From an uncultured Myxococcales bacterium (GTDB lineage: Bacteria; Myxococcota; Myxococcia; Myxococcales; Myxococcaceae): a stretch of DNA of 64,000 nt. The stretch lies in the NCBI GenBank assembly GCA_937980205.1, contig CALJKW010000050.1, forward strand, positions 1 through 64,000, read 5' to 3'. The notes beneath the pieces were generated by a model. The model was not told where the DNA came from. It did not search any database and saw nothing but the letters and a program-made list of their open reading frames with translations. The stretch's first letter is position 1, and the number at the start of each line of letters is the position of its first letter. This document shows positions 53,440-62,196 of this stretch, one piece after another. The translations under genes and the position numbers were made by a program.

Positions 53440-54360
53440 TCAGGCGCCGAGCACCTGCAGGGCGCGGCGGTGGTACGCGTCGCGGCTCGCCTTGCCGTTG
53501 TAGCCGCCGTTGATGGCTCGGGTGATCGCGTCGAAGTTGCCGGCGTCGGCCTGCGCGTTGAGGTTGCGCGAGCCCCAGTACCACGCAGCGACTCGGAAGC
53601 CGACCTCGGGCGTCGCGGCGAGCGCCGGGTTGCCTTCGAGATCGAGGCCGAGCGCGCGGCCCGCGGCGCGGTAGTTCGCGCGTCCGGTGAGCTGAATTGG
53701 CCCGCGGCCCTTGTAACGGACGCCGTCGCCCGGCTGGGTGTTGCCGAGGTCCGAGCGCCCCTCGTAGGCCGCGCCACTGGCGAGCTCCTCGAAGTACTTG
53801 AGCTCACCGGACTCGTGCGCGAGCTGGGCCAGGAACGCCGCCTGACGCCGCGGGGTCGTGATGCCGGCCTCGGCCATCGCCCGGTTGAGCGGCGCGAGGT
53901 ACGCCTGCGCCTTTGCATCGGACAGGTTCGGCATGACGCCTTTGAGCTGCTGCAGCGTGACGCCGCCGCGCGTCGGCCCCACCGGCCCGCTCGGAGTCAC
54001 CGGAGCCGACGGCGTCGTCGGCGAAGGAGCGCCGCCGCCCGAAAGCCGCAGCGACTGCCCCGCGTAGATGAGGTTCACGTTGCGAATGCCGTTGAGCGCG
54101 GCGAGCGCGGAGACGGTGGTGCCGTTGCGCGACGCGATGCCGCTCAGGGTGTCGCCAGGCCGCACCGTGTAGCTGCCCCCGCGCGCCGGGGAGGCCGGGT
54201 CGTCGAACCCGTCCGGGATCTGCAGGGCGCGGCCGGCGATGATGAGGTTCGGGTTCGAGATGCCGTTCTGTGCGGCGAGCGCCGCGACCGTGGTGCGGTA
54301 GCGGGCTGCGATGCCGGTGAGGGTGTCGCCGCTGCGAATCGTGTACGTGGCCATGCCCAT
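53440..54360 (-). CDS. Two LysM domains plus GH19 chitinase/lysozyme, no signal peptide
   Basis: 306 residues. LysM domains at about 4-48 (TIRSGDTLTGIAARYRTTVA) and 62-106 (TVRPGDTLSGIASRNGTTVS). A Pro-rich linker, then the GH19-like enzyme: AFLAQLAHESGELKYFEE with catalytic Glu, YKGRGPIQLTGRANY and WYWGSRNLN. GH19 enzymes of this length act as lysozymes or endolysins on peptidoglycan. No signal peptide; the LysM starts at residue 4. Fifth signal-less wall hydrolase of the window. Confidence 0.82.
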   Translation of the reverse strand: MGMATYTIRSGDTLTGIAARYRTTVAALAAQNGISNPNLIIAGRALQIPDGFDDPASPARGGSYTVRPGDTLSGIASRNGTTVSALAALNGIRNVNLIYAGQSLRLSGGGAPSPTTPSAPVTPSGPVGPTRGGVTLQQLKGVMPNLSDAKAQAYLAPLNRAMAEAGITTPRRQAAFLAQLAHESGELKYFEELASGAAYEGRSDLGNTQPGDGVRYKGRGPIQLTGRANYRAAGRALGLDLEGNPALAATPEVGFRVAAWYWGSRNLNAQADAGNFDAITRAINGGYNGKASRDAYHRRALQVLGA

Positions 54361-54435
54361 TTCTCGGGCGGGGCCGCGCCGGGGCTTTCCGTGTCCCCGC
54401 GAGGTGCATTGACAGACCTACATGTGGTTCCCGAG

Positions 54436-55128
54436 TCATTTTCCGACCGAATTTTCGCCAGCGACGCGAAGCTTAGGGGGCTCGAAGCGCAAGCCGAAAC
54501 GCTCACGTCCGCGCGTCAGCATCGGCCGCTCGCTGCCAGGCACGAGCAGCGCGTAGGCCACGGTGCGGAAGCCCAGCCGCTCGAACGACTTGAGCGAGGC
54601 GAAGTTGTTCCACGCGACGCGCGCGAGCATCCCGCGGTAGCCCTCGCGCCGGAGCGCCCGCGCTGCGCTCACCAGCGCGCGGCCGTGAAGCTGGCGGCCG
54701 CGATCTGCGGGATTCGTGTAGCAGTTGTGCACGTAGACCCACGCGCGCGAGTCGAAGTGCAGGACGTACCGCTTGCCCATGTCGAACATCACCGTGGGTC
54801 GGGTCGAGAACCAGCTGAAGTGCGCGAGGCGGTCTTTCTCGACGAAGCCGAAGCAACGATCGCCGCGCGCCGTGGCCGCGCGGTACGCGTCCTCGGCGAG
54901 CCCCGTGCTGTCGGGGTTGCGCGTGTGCGGTGCGAGCGCCCCGGTCTCGAGCTCCGGCGCGTCGGCCCCCCGGCCGATGTCCAGGCGCTCGAGCTCGTCG
55001 AGCTCTGCGGCCATCATGTTCCACACCGAGAGGCCGGTGAGCCGGCCGAGCGCGCGGTAGGCGCCGTGCGCGAGGAGGCGCGCCGCGCCATGGCGAGCTG
55101 AGAGCTCGCGGTAGAATCCGAAGTCCAT
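54436..55128 (-). CDS. GNAT-family acetyltransferase-like protein
   Basis: 230 residues from ATG 55128, chosen over a TTG 63 bp upstream for the GAGG ribosome site. The GNAT core lies at about 130-205: YVHNCYTNPADRGRQLHGRA (acetyl-CoA-binding loop) and NNFASLKSFERLGFRTVAYA (fourth strand and helix). N-terminal 110 residues are less conserved. Probable N-acyl transfer to a small molecule or protein. It is 87 bp downstream of the radical-SAM gene on the same strand. Confidence 0.75.
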   Translation of the reverse strand: MDFGFYRELSARHGAARLLAHGAYRALGRLTGLSVWNMMAAELDELERLDIGRGADAPELETGALAPHTRNPDSTGLAEDAYRAATARGDRCFGFVEKDRLAHFSWFSTRPTVMFDMGKRYVLHFDSRAWVYVHNCYTNPADRGRQLHGRALVSAARALRREGYRGMLARVAWNNFASLKSFERLGFRTVAYALLVPGSERPMLTRGRERFGLRFEPPKLRVAGENSVGK

Positions 55129-55215
55129 TGGCCCTCGCGAGGTAATGGGCTCGATGGCGCGCGACAACGGCGCCTTGCGTTCGTGACTCAACGGATCACA
55201 TCGTGTCGGCGCCCG

Positions 55216-56751
55216 TTACTGCCCTTCGCGCTCGTCACCGAGCGCTTCGTGCGCGGGGGCCGCCGCCGACAGCAGCTTCGCTCCCTTCGGAAGCGGCGGC
55301 GGCACAACCTGAGCTCGCGCCGGCGCGGCGACAGCAGTCGAAGCAGAGCCGGGCAGCGACCCTAGCGCCCCCCGGCGCTCGGACGGGAGCAGGAACAAGA
55401 GGTCGCGAAGCCGCTCGTGCCGCGTGCCCGCCGTGAGGAGCACGCGATCGGCCTCGATCTGCGCGGCGCCGAGCTCTTCCAGCTTTCGCAAGGGCCGCGC
55501 GAAGGTCTCGACGAAGTCCGCTGCGAACGTGCGCCGGAAGAACTCGCGCGAGATGGCGGGAGCGTCGCGGGTGAGCATCGCGACGTACTCGAACATTTCG
55601 TCTGCGAGCGAAGCGTCGATGCCGACGTACCGCTGCTCGTTCGGGTCATGCGCTCCGTGATCGTGGTCAGCGCGGTACCAGAGTGAGCCGAAGATGCGCG
55701 ACCGCGCCGAGTCGCCGAGCCCGAGCACGTGCAGCGGTCGGTGAATCTCGGAGGGAACGTCGCAGTAGTTGAATTCGGGCTTGGTGAAGAACCCGTTCTT
55801 TAGAGGTCGCCGGCGCGTCAAGCGCAAGATGTGGTGGCCGTCGGGCATCATCTCGTACCCCAGTCGCTGCGCGAGCTCCGCGAGCGCCGCCGGAAGGCGA
55901 GCTTCGAACGGCGCGAGGAATTCGCGGAAACGGGCGACCTGGCCGCCGAAGTGCTTGGCCACGTACTCGTCCGTCGGGAAGATGAAGTAGACGCAGACCT
56001 GGTTCGGCTCGTGCTTCGAGAGCACCTGCTCGATGTCCGCGAGCATTTGTTCGGGCGTCGTGCCGGCGAGGCCCAACAGGAAGTCGACGTTGGCCGTCCC
56101 TCGTCCATGGCGCTCGAGCAGCTCGAACTGGCGGTCGACGTGGTACGCCGACTGCGGACCGCGGTTGTGCGAGCGATTCACATCGGGCTGAAGTGACTGG
56201 ATGCCGAAGGAGAATCGGGAGAACCCGAACCGGCGGACGACCTCGTGCCGATCTTCGGTCATGACCATCGGGTCGAACTCGAACGTTTTCTGCGCGTGCG
56301 GTTCGAAGTCGAACGACGCGAACAGCGCCGAGAAGAGGACTTCGAGCTGCCGTGCCGACAGCACGCTCGGGGTGCCGCCGCCGATGTAGATGGCGCCGAA
56401 GCGCACGCCGCGCAGCGCCGGTGCGAGGAGCCGCGCCTCAGCGGCGATGAACGCGGCGTACGCATCGAGCGCTTCCGTCGAGGAGACGCGTAGCCGACTG
56501 TAGTTGCAGAAGTCGCAGATGCTCTTGCAGTAAGGCACGTGGACGTAGAGGTTCCACGCCGTGCCTGGCCGGTTCTGCGCCGCCGCGGTCGCCCACCGAG
56601 CAGAGATCTCGACCGGCGAGTAGCGGCGCTGGCGATCGCGCGACAGATCCTTCAGGAGGCTCGACGGATCGGGGTAGCGCATCGCCGCGGCGACGCGCGC
56701 ATAGATCGCACGCTCGAGGCGCAGCGCGTTCTGACGATCGCGGGCGGGCAT
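55216..56751 (-). CDS. Radical SAM enzyme, HemN-like family
   Basis: 511 residues. N-terminal 4Fe-4S motif YCKSICDFC (CxxxCxxC) at about residues 74-82, then YIGGGTPSVLS (SAM-binding GGTPS) and the radical-SAM barrel. The arrangement after the barrel fits oxygen-independent coproporphyrinogen oxidase-like proteins (HemW/HemN superfamily), with a distinct long C-terminal tail (Pro/Ala-rich after about residue 460). Membership in true HemN is not certain. Possibly co-transcribed with the GNAT gene. Confidence 0.8.
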   Translation of the reverse strand: MPARDRQNALRLERAIYARVAAAMRYPDPSSLLKDLSRDRQRRYSPVEISARWATAAAQNRPGTAWNLYVHVPYCKSICDFCNYSRLRVSSTEALDAYAAFIAAEARLLAPALRGVRFGAIYIGGGTPSVLSARQLEVLFSALFASFDFEPHAQKTFEFDPMVMTEDRHEVVRRFGFSRFSFGIQSLQPDVNRSHNRGPQSAYHVDRQFELLERHGRGTANVDFLLGLAGTTPEQMLADIEQVLSKHEPNQVCVYFIFPTDEYVAKHFGGQVARFREFLAPFEARLPAALAELAQRLGYEMMPDGHHILRLTRRRPLKNGFFTKPEFNYCDVPSEIHRPLHVLGLGDSARSRIFGSLWYRADHDHGAHDPNEQRYVGIDASLADEMFEYVAMLTRDAPAISREFFRRTFAADFVETFARPLRKLEELGAAQIEADRVLLTAGTRHERLRDLLFLLPSERRGALGSLPGSASTAVAAPARAQVVPPPLPKGAKLLSAAAPAHEALGDEREGQ

Positions 56752-56813
56752 CGGCGGCGCAGTTTACAGCCCGATGTGCACGCGCGGGAGCAGTGGGTCG
56801 AGCTGGCGCGAGC

Positions 56814-58001
56814 TCACTTCGGATCGACGCGCAGCACGCGGTTGCCCAGCATGTCGACGAGGTACAGCCGGCCATCCGGGCCGAACGCGATGCCAGAGAG
56901 CGCGCCCGCAAGGCCGGTGTCGAGCCAGTTGACCTGCTCTCCCTGCGGCGTGAACGCGCTGATGCGTCCCGTCGCGTTGTCGGAGACGAAGAGGAAGCCG
57001 TCGAACAGCTCGAGGCCGGACGGGCGGGTCAGCAGCTGCGACGACTGCGGCACGACGTCAGTCACCGTCGCTCCGTCCATGCGGTAGTAGCCGACGAGCG
57101 GCTCCTGCGCCTGCAGCGCGGCGCCGCGCGTGCCTGAGGTCGTGTCCAGCTTCGCGATGCGCGCGTTGCCCGTATCGGCGATGTACAGCAGCTTCGTCGA
57201 CGGGTCGAAGACGAGGTGACTGGGCACGCCGGGCACGTCTTTGACCTGCAGCTCGGCGTACTGCGCCACCTCACCGTTGGAGTGGTCGTCGGTGCCGATG
57301 CCGTGATCGGCGCCGAAGTCGTAGCGGACGATTGCGGGGATGGGGAGCTGCCGCGCCGCGCCCACGCCGGTCTGAGCCTTGCCGCCGAACACCCAGTAGA
57401 CGTTGTCGCGCTCGTGCGCGATGCCCATGCAGTTGGGGCTCTCGTGGAGCATGTCGAGGTGGGCGCCCAGGCCGTGGGGGTCCGACTGCGCGTAGACGGT
57501 GAGGTCGGAAGACCACAGCGCCGGGCCCATGAAGTCGTTGGGCGGCGCGCGATCGTCGTAGGTGTTGCGCGACTCCTGGCACGTGCCGAATGTGCCGGGC
57601 TTGCCGATGGTCGTCTGCTCGGCGCCGAAGGCGATCGACGAGGGGCGCTCCATGAAGTGCAGCGCAAAGGCGTCTTTGCGCCGCTCGGTCGTGCGCGTCG
57701 GCTTGCTGGCGTCGAACACGATGGTGACGCTGTCGTCGTCCAGGTTCACGACCCACAGCTCGTCCGGCCGCAGCGGATTGAAGGCGAGATCGCGGGGCGT
57801 GCGCAGACCTGCTGCAGGGCCCGCGATCTCGGTCAACGTCACGGACTCGAGCGTGTGGCTGCCTTTGCCGAGCTGCGGGGCGCGGGCGTACACGACGACG
57901 TCTTTGGGGCCAGTGCCGGAGCTGGAGAGGTCGAGGTGTTCGGCATACCCGGGGCCACACGCGGCGACGGCAAGACACGGCAGGAACAGGAGCGAGCGCA
58001 T
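56814..58001 (-). CDS. Lipoprotein with NHL/SMP-30-like propeller
   Basis: 395 residues from ATG 58001. Lipobox VAAC (Cys15). The mature part is a six-bladed NHL/gluconolaconase-like propeller (RDLAFNPLRPDELWVVNLDD; SHLVFDPSTKLLYIADTGNA; SGIAFGPDGRLYLVDMLGN) with a long insert around residues 110-200 that contains two Cys and a His cluster (HGLGAHLDMLHESPNC). Envelope-attached; function unknown. It is divergent from the metal-resistance cluster, 127 bp from the sigma factor gene. Confidence 0.75.
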   Translation of the reverse strand: MRSLLFLPCLAVAACGPGYAEHLDLSSSGTGPKDVVVYARAPQLGKGSHTLESVTLTEIAGPAAGLRTPRDLAFNPLRPDELWVVNLDDDSVTIVFDASKPTRTTERRKDAFALHFMERPSSIAFGAEQTTIGKPGTFGTCQESRNTYDDRAPPNDFMGPALWSSDLTVYAQSDPHGLGAHLDMLHESPNCMGIAHERDNVYWVFGGKAQTGVGAARQLPIPAIVRYDFGADHGIGTDDHSNGEVAQYAELQVKDVPGVPSHLVFDPSTKLLYIADTGNARIAKLDTTSGTRGAALQAQEPLVGYYRMDGATVTDVVPQSSQLLTRPSGLELFDGFLFVSDNATGRISAFTPQGEQVNWLDTGLAGALSGIAFGPDGRLYLVDMLGNRVLRVDPK

Positions 58002-58128
58002 CGACCACGCCCATACCGGATCGCAACGGCGGTTCGCCAGGGGGGGCGGCATTGTCCACCGGCGCGGAGCGGCGCTAGAGGCAATGTCACGCTCTGGGCC
58101 TCTCGCGCCTAGCGTTGTTTGCCAGCCG

Positions 58129-58644
58129 ATGACCGCAGCCTCGCATGCCACGCTCAGCCTCGCCCTCGCCCGACTGGCTCGGGGCGATCGCTCGGCGCAG
58201 CGCGAGGTCTTCGAGACCGCGTGGCCTCTGGTGAGAGGGTTTTGCCGCCGGATGCTCCGGGACGTCGGCGACACCGAAGACGCCGCGCAGCGTGCGTTGA
58301 TCCGGCTCTTCGAGCAGGCGTCGCAGTACGACCTCGAACGAGACGGCCTGACCTGGGCGCTCGAGATCGCGCTGTGGGAATGTCGCAGCGTCCTCAAAGG
58401 GCGCGCCCGCTCGAGGACGGAGGCGCTGTCAGCCGCGGCGTTCGCCGTGGCGGACGCGGCTCCATCGGCGGAGGCCGTGGTCGAGCGCGCCGAGATCGAA
58501 GCCGCCCTCGGCGAGATCCTCGCCGCCCTATCGCTGGTCGAGCGGCAGGCGCTGCTCGAGGGCCTCACTGGCGTGACGTGGCGCAAGCGACGGCAGCGGG
58601 CGTTGAGTCGACTCAAGCTTCTGTGGAGCGCTGAACATGAATGA
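58129..58644 (+). CDS. ECF-type sigma factor of the metal cluster
   Basis: 171 residues from ATG 58129. Region 2 is clear (AWPLVRGFCRRMLRDVGDTE, then DAAQRALIRLF and ALEIALWECRSVLKGR). Region 4 is short (LSLVERQALLEGLTGVTWRK, RRQRALSRL) and its HTH is less typical. No C-terminal Cys-rich domain like that of the myxobacterial copper sigma factor CorE. It overlaps the membrane protein gene by 8 bp and heads the rightward cluster, so it most likely controls it. Confidence 0.75.
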   Translation: MTAASHATLSLALARLARGDRSAQREVFETAWPLVRGFCRRMLRDVGDTEDAAQRALIRLFEQASQYDLERDGLTWALEIALWECRSVLKGRARSRTEALSAAAFAVADAAPSAEAVVERAEIEAALGEILAALSLVERQALLEGLTGVTWRKRRQRALSRLKLLWSAEHE

Positions 58645-59170
58645 CGCTTTGTTCGAAACCGTGAGCGCCGCGTACGAGCGCGGCCGGCGCAGGTGGGCGG
58701 TTCTGTCGGTGCTGCCGCTCACGGTGTTGCCGCTCGGGTCGTTCGCCGTCGGCCACCGGCTGATGCCGTCTGTCGTCCTGGGGGTGCTCTTGATCGCGGT
58801 CGCCGCGGCGCTGCTCTGGCGAGGGCAGGCGTTCGGCCGCGGGCTGTCGGTGGGCCTCAAAGCGGGAGTCGTGCCGCTCGTGCTGGCACATGCCGCGAAC
58901 CTCTACGGCCACGTCTGCACGGCGGACGGCTGCACGTCGCTCTGCGTGCCGGCTTGCGTGCTGGGAGGCGTGCTGGCCGGGTTCATCATCGCTGCGACCG
59001 CGATGCGCGCGCCCATGCGCTGGCAGCTCGTCGGCTCTGCGGCGGTGACGGCGGGGCTCATCGGTGCGCTGGGCTGCGCCTGCATCGGCTTCGCGGGCGT
59101 CGCCGGCCTGGTCCTGGGTATGACGACGTCGCTGTCCGTGGGCCGACTCTGGGCGGCGCCGGCGAAGTGA
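58637..59170 (+). CDS. Cys-rich integral membrane protein, candidate metal sensor/anti-sigma
   Basis: 177 residues, overlapping the sigma gene by 8 bp. Four to five membrane helices (about 22-40, 45-60, 72-88, 104-122, 135-165). A short loop and helix carry CTADGCTSLCVPAC (Cys94, 99, 103, 107) with His85 and His92 close by, and CAC (147, 149) lies in the last helix. The pattern of paired Cys and His in a sigma-coupled membrane protein suggests metal or redox sensing, inferred from context. Not a recognised anti-sigma family. Confidence 0.65.
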   Translation: MNDALFETVSAAYERGRRRWAVLSVLPLTVLPLGSFAVGHRLMPSVVLGVLLIAVAAALLWRGQAFGRGLSVGLKAGVVPLVLAHAANLYGHVCTADGCTSLCVPACVLGGVLAGFIIAATAMRAPMRWQLVGSAAVTAGLIGALGCACIGFAGVAGLVLGMTTSLSVGRLWAAPAK

Positions 59171-59293
59171 AGTTTCGCGGTCACGCCTCGGCCGGCGGGG
59201 CCTATCAGCCTCATGCTGCCCGTACGACGTGGTTGCAGCTCGAACGCCGAATGTCGCTGTACGCAAAAGACGCCAGAAGCTAGAGCCCAGCCC

Positions 59294-59848
59294 ATGGTTC
59301 CCCGACTCCCGCTACTTGCAGTGCTGGCGCTGGCGACCGTGTGGAGCGCGAGCTGCGTGAGCGACGGAAAGCCTCCGCCGCCCGAGCTCGATCCGGCGAG
59401 CGACTATACGAAAGACAGCCCGCAGCCGATGTCGCGCGCGCTGGAGGGCGAGCTGCCTGCCGAGGCGCGGCCATTGGAGCCGGGCCCACCGCCCGCCCGT
59501 TTCGAAGCCGCCACGCCACATGAGCACGAAGGCGGTGGCAAGGCGGCGCCGGGCGCGATGTACAGCTGCCCGATGCACCCCGAGGTTCGGCAGGCGACTC
59601 CCGGCGAGTGCCCCAAATGCGGCATGCGCCTCGTGCAGGAGGCTGCGCCGGCCGCTCCTGTGGATGCGGGCGCAGCGCCGCCCCAGAAGAAGACTGAGCC
59701 GCCGCCGAAGCCTCGCCCAGCTCCTGCTGCGAAAGTGTACACGTGCCCGATGCATCCCGAGGTGCGCCAGGGGCAGCCCGGCCGCTGTCCGAAGTGCGGC
59801 ATGAAGCTCGAGCCCGCAGCCGAGGAAGGGCATGAGGGGCACCGATGA
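59294..59848 (+). CDS. Lipoprotein with two heavy-metal-binding (HMBD) domains
   Basis: 184 residues from ATG 59294. Lipobox WSASC (Cys21). Two HMBD/YHS-related units: residues 90-113 (CPMHPEVR, then CPKCGMRL) and 149-172 (CPMHPEVRQ, CPKCGMKL), separated by a Pro/Ala/Lys linker; a His/Glu-rich C terminus (EEGHEGHR). HMBD usually sits at the N terminus of CusB or of copper ATPases; a free lipoprotein with two copies is unusual. It may pass or buffer Cu(I) in the periplasm. Confidence 0.88.
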   Translation: MVPRLPLLAVLALATVWSASCVSDGKPPPPELDPASDYTKDSPQPMSRALEGELPAEARPLEPGPPPARFEAATPHEHEGGGKAAPGAMYSCPMHPEVRQATPGECPKCGMRLVQEAAPAAPVDAGAAPPQKKTEPPPKPRPAPAAKVYTCPMHPEVRQGQPGRCPKCGMKLEPAAEEGHEGHR

Positions 59849-61218
59849 AGCGTGCGCTGCTGCTGTTCGCCATCGCCTCCACGGCCTGCGCGACCATCGA
59901 GCCACAGAAGGGGCACGACGACGTGGCTGCCCGCGTGAAGGAGCGCACGGGCTTCGACACCGGCTGGAATCAGGGCACGCCCGACGACGCGCAGGTCCTG
60001 GCGCGGGTCAACGCGTTGCTGGGCGCGGGTCTGACCCGCGACCGCGCGGTGCAGATCGCGCTCGTCAACAACCGTGAGCTGCAGGCGACCTACGAGGAGC
60101 TGGGGGTGTCCCAGGCCGAGATGGTGCAGGCGGGGCTGCTGTCCAACCCGCGCATCTCCGCTGCGCTCGGATTTCCAATCAATGGCGGCTCGCTGGCCGA
60201 GGTCGAGAGCTCGCTGGTGATGGACTTCATGAGCATCTTCCTGCTGCCGCTGCGGCGCAGCGTGGCGGCGGAGCAGTTCGCCGCATCGGTGGCGCGCGTC
60301 GCGAACGAGGCGCTCACGGTGGCAGCGCAGGCAGCGGAGCACACCGCCGAGGTGCAGGCAGCGCAGAAGCAGGTCGAGCTCCACCGCATCGTCGCCGACG
60401 CGGCGCGGGCCCGAGCGTTCCTCGCCGAGCGCCAGCACCAGGCCGGCAACATCACCGATCTGCAGTTCGCTCAGGAGCGTGCCGAGTTTGCCCAGGCGCG
60501 CATCGAGCTCGCAGCGGCGGAGCAGAAGCTCGCGCTCGAGCGCGAGGAGCTCAACGAGCTGCTCGGTCTCTTCGGCGAGCAGACTGCCTGGAAGCTGGGC
60601 GAAGAGCTGCCCGAACCGCTGGCGAATGAGCCCGATCTGAACGGCCTCGAGGCGCGCGCGGTGCGCCAGCGAATGGACCTCGCGGCCTTCCGCCGCAGCA
60701 CCGCGCTCGCGCGGCGCATGGTCGCGGTGGCGCAGGCGTCGCGAGTCACCGGCATCTTCGAGGTGGGCGTCGACATCCACCAGGACCCCGACGGGCCGCT
60801 CGTCGCGGGCCCCAACATCAGCCTCGAGCTGCCGCTGTTCGATCAGCGCACCGCGTACATCGCGGGGCTCGAGGCGCAGCTGAGGCAGGCCGAGCGGCGT
60901 TTGGCAGCGGCCGGCGTCCGTGTCCGCGCCGAGGTCCGCCGGGCGAAGGCGCGCTACGTCATCGCCCGGGACATGGTCGAGGCCTACCGCAAGTCGCTGA
61001 TGCCGCTGCGCGAGCGGGTGCTCGCCGAGACGCAGCTCCAGTACAACGGCATGCAGGTGGGGCTGGTGCAGCTCGCCGAAGCGAAGCGGGATCAGACCCA
61101 GGCCTTCGGCGGCTACATCGACGCGCTGGCGGAGTACTGGGCCTCGCGGGCGGAGCTCGAGCGGGCCATCGGCGGCCCGCTCGACCGGCCCATCGCCGCG
61201 GCGGCGGAGGCGAAGTGA
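59845..61218 (+). CDS. CusC/TolC-like outer-membrane efflux lipoprotein
   Basis: 457 residues, overlapping the HMBD gene by 4 bp (ATGA). Lipobox ASTAC (Cys15). Two outer-membrane efflux (OEP) repeats with the long coiled-coil helices of the TolC family (VAAEQFAASVARVANEALTV; LEREELNELLGLFGEQ; ALARRMVAVAQASRV). Forms the outer-membrane channel of RND-type metal pumps. No CusA or CusB gene is seen in the window; they may lie downstream. Confidence 0.9.
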   Translation: MKRALLLFAIASTACATIEPQKGHDDVAARVKERTGFDTGWNQGTPDDAQVLARVNALLGAGLTRDRAVQIALVNNRELQATYEELGVSQAEMVQAGLLSNPRISAALGFPINGGSLAEVESSLVMDFMSIFLLPLRRSVAAEQFAASVARVANEALTVAAQAAEHTAEVQAAQKQVELHRIVADAARARAFLAERQHQAGNITDLQFAQERAEFAQARIELAAAEQKLALEREELNELLGLFGEQTAWKLGEELPEPLANEPDLNGLEARAVRQRMDLAAFRRSTALARRMVAVAQASRVTGIFEVGVDIHQDPDGPLVAGPNISLELPLFDQRTAYIAGLEAQLRQAERRLAAAGVRVRAEVRRAKARYVIARDMVEAYRKSLMPLRERVLAETQLQYNGMQVGLVQLAEAKRDQTQAFGGYIDALAEYWASRAELERAIGGPLDRPIAAAAEAK

Positions 61219-61820
61219 AAGATCGGCTCCTCAAGCTGCTCGCCGTCATCGGAGCGCTCGCGCTCGTGGGGGCGGTCGGGGGAGCCATCGTCGGCCTACA
61301 GATGTTGGGCAGCGGCTTGAGCGCGCGGCCCGACCCACCGGAGCTCGAGGCGAAGCTCGCGTTGACGGCGCGGCGAAAAGCGGTGCCTGCGCGCTATCGG
61401 GAGCTGAAGAACCCCGTGACGCTCGACGCCGACCGGCTGCGCGGGGCGATGGAGCACTGGGCGGATCACTGCGCGATCTGCCACGCCAACGACGGCTCGG
61501 GCAGCGAGATGGGCCGGATGATGTACCCGCGGGCGCCGGACATGCGTGCGCCGCGCACGCAGGAGCTGACCGACGGAGAGCTGTACTGGGCGATCAACCA
61601 GGGCGTACGGCTGACCGGCATGCCCGCGTGGGGCAAGAGCGGCGACGACGACCAGGGCTCATGGGAGCTGGTCGCGTTCATCCGGCAGCTGCCGCAGCTG
61701 ACGCCGGCCCAGCTGGAGGAGATGAAGGGCATGAATCCGGTCCCGGCGAGCGCGTTGAAGTTGAAACAGGAAGAAGACGACTTCCTCAACGGTACGGATG
61801 CCCATGAAGGGCATCACTGA
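61215..61820 (+). CDS. Membrane-anchored single-haem cytochrome c
   Basis: 201 residues from GTG 61215, overlapping the OEP stop by 4 bp. One N-terminal transmembrane anchor (about 8-30), then a class I cytochrome c domain: CAICH (residues 88-92), GSEMGRMMYPRAPDM, a candidate axial Met in TGMPAWG, and a C-terminal His-rich tail (AHEGHH). Electron carrier, probably linked to the oxidase of the same operon. Its stop is 10 bp before the next gene's ATG. Confidence 0.88.
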   Translation: MKDRLLKLLAVIGALALVGAVGGAIVGLQMLGSGLSARPDPPELEAKLALTARRKAVPARYRELKNPVTLDADRLRGAMEHWADHCAICHANDGSGSEMGRMMYPRAPDMRAPRTQELTDGELYWAINQGVRLTGMPAWGKSGDDDQGSWELVAFIRQLPQLTPAQLEEMKGMNPVPASALKLKQEEDDFLNGTDAHEGHH

Positions 61821-61830
61821 AAGGAAAGCG

Positions 61831-62196
61831 ATGTCGAATCTGGTCAAGAAGGTGGTGCTGATGGCGGTGGTGGCGGTCGCGGGCCTCGCGTTCGCGCACA
61901 ACGGCGAGGATCACGGCGCAGGCGCCCAGAAGCACGTCAAGGGCACCGTGGAGAGCTTCGCCGACAGCAAGCTCGTGCTGAAGGGCACCGACGGCAAGCC
62001 GGTGAACGTGCACGTCGACGCGAAGGCCGTCATCGAGACGAACGGAGCGCCGGGCAAGCTCGAGGATCTCAAGCCGGGGGCCCGTGTCGTGGCCATGGGC
62101 GAGCCGATGAAAGACGGCACGCTGCACGCGACGAAGCTCCGCATCGGCGGGGCGGAGAAGAAGGTGGCCGGGCGAAAGGTGCGACCGCAGCCTTGA
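61831..62196 (+). CDS. Small exported protein, DUF5666-like
   Basis: 121 residues from ATG 61831 (AAAGGAAAG upstream). Signal peptide (VLMAVVAVAGLAFAHNGEDH), then a beta-rich OB-like domain (VKGTVESFADSKLVLKGTDG, then VNVHVDAKAVIE) with the pattern of DUF5666-type proteins. The start of the mature protein is His-rich (AHNGEDHGAGAQKH). A metal-binding periplasmic role is suggested by context. Stop overlaps the next start. Confidence 0.75.
   Translation: MSNLVKKVVLMAVVAVAGLAFAHNGEDHGAGAQKHVKGTVESFADSKLVLKGTDGKPVNVHVDAKAVIETNGAPGKLEDLKPGARVVAMGEPMKDGTLHATKLRIGGAEKKVAGRKVRPQP

Noticed and set aside
22504..54360. A prophage as the source of the wall hydrolases
   Set aside because: No terminase, portal, capsid, tail or holin genes occur in this stretch.
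55216..56751. Assignment of the radical-SAM gene as true hemN
   Set aside because: CxxxCxxC and barrel fit the wider HemN/HemW group, but the tail differs and no haem-pathway neighbours are present.
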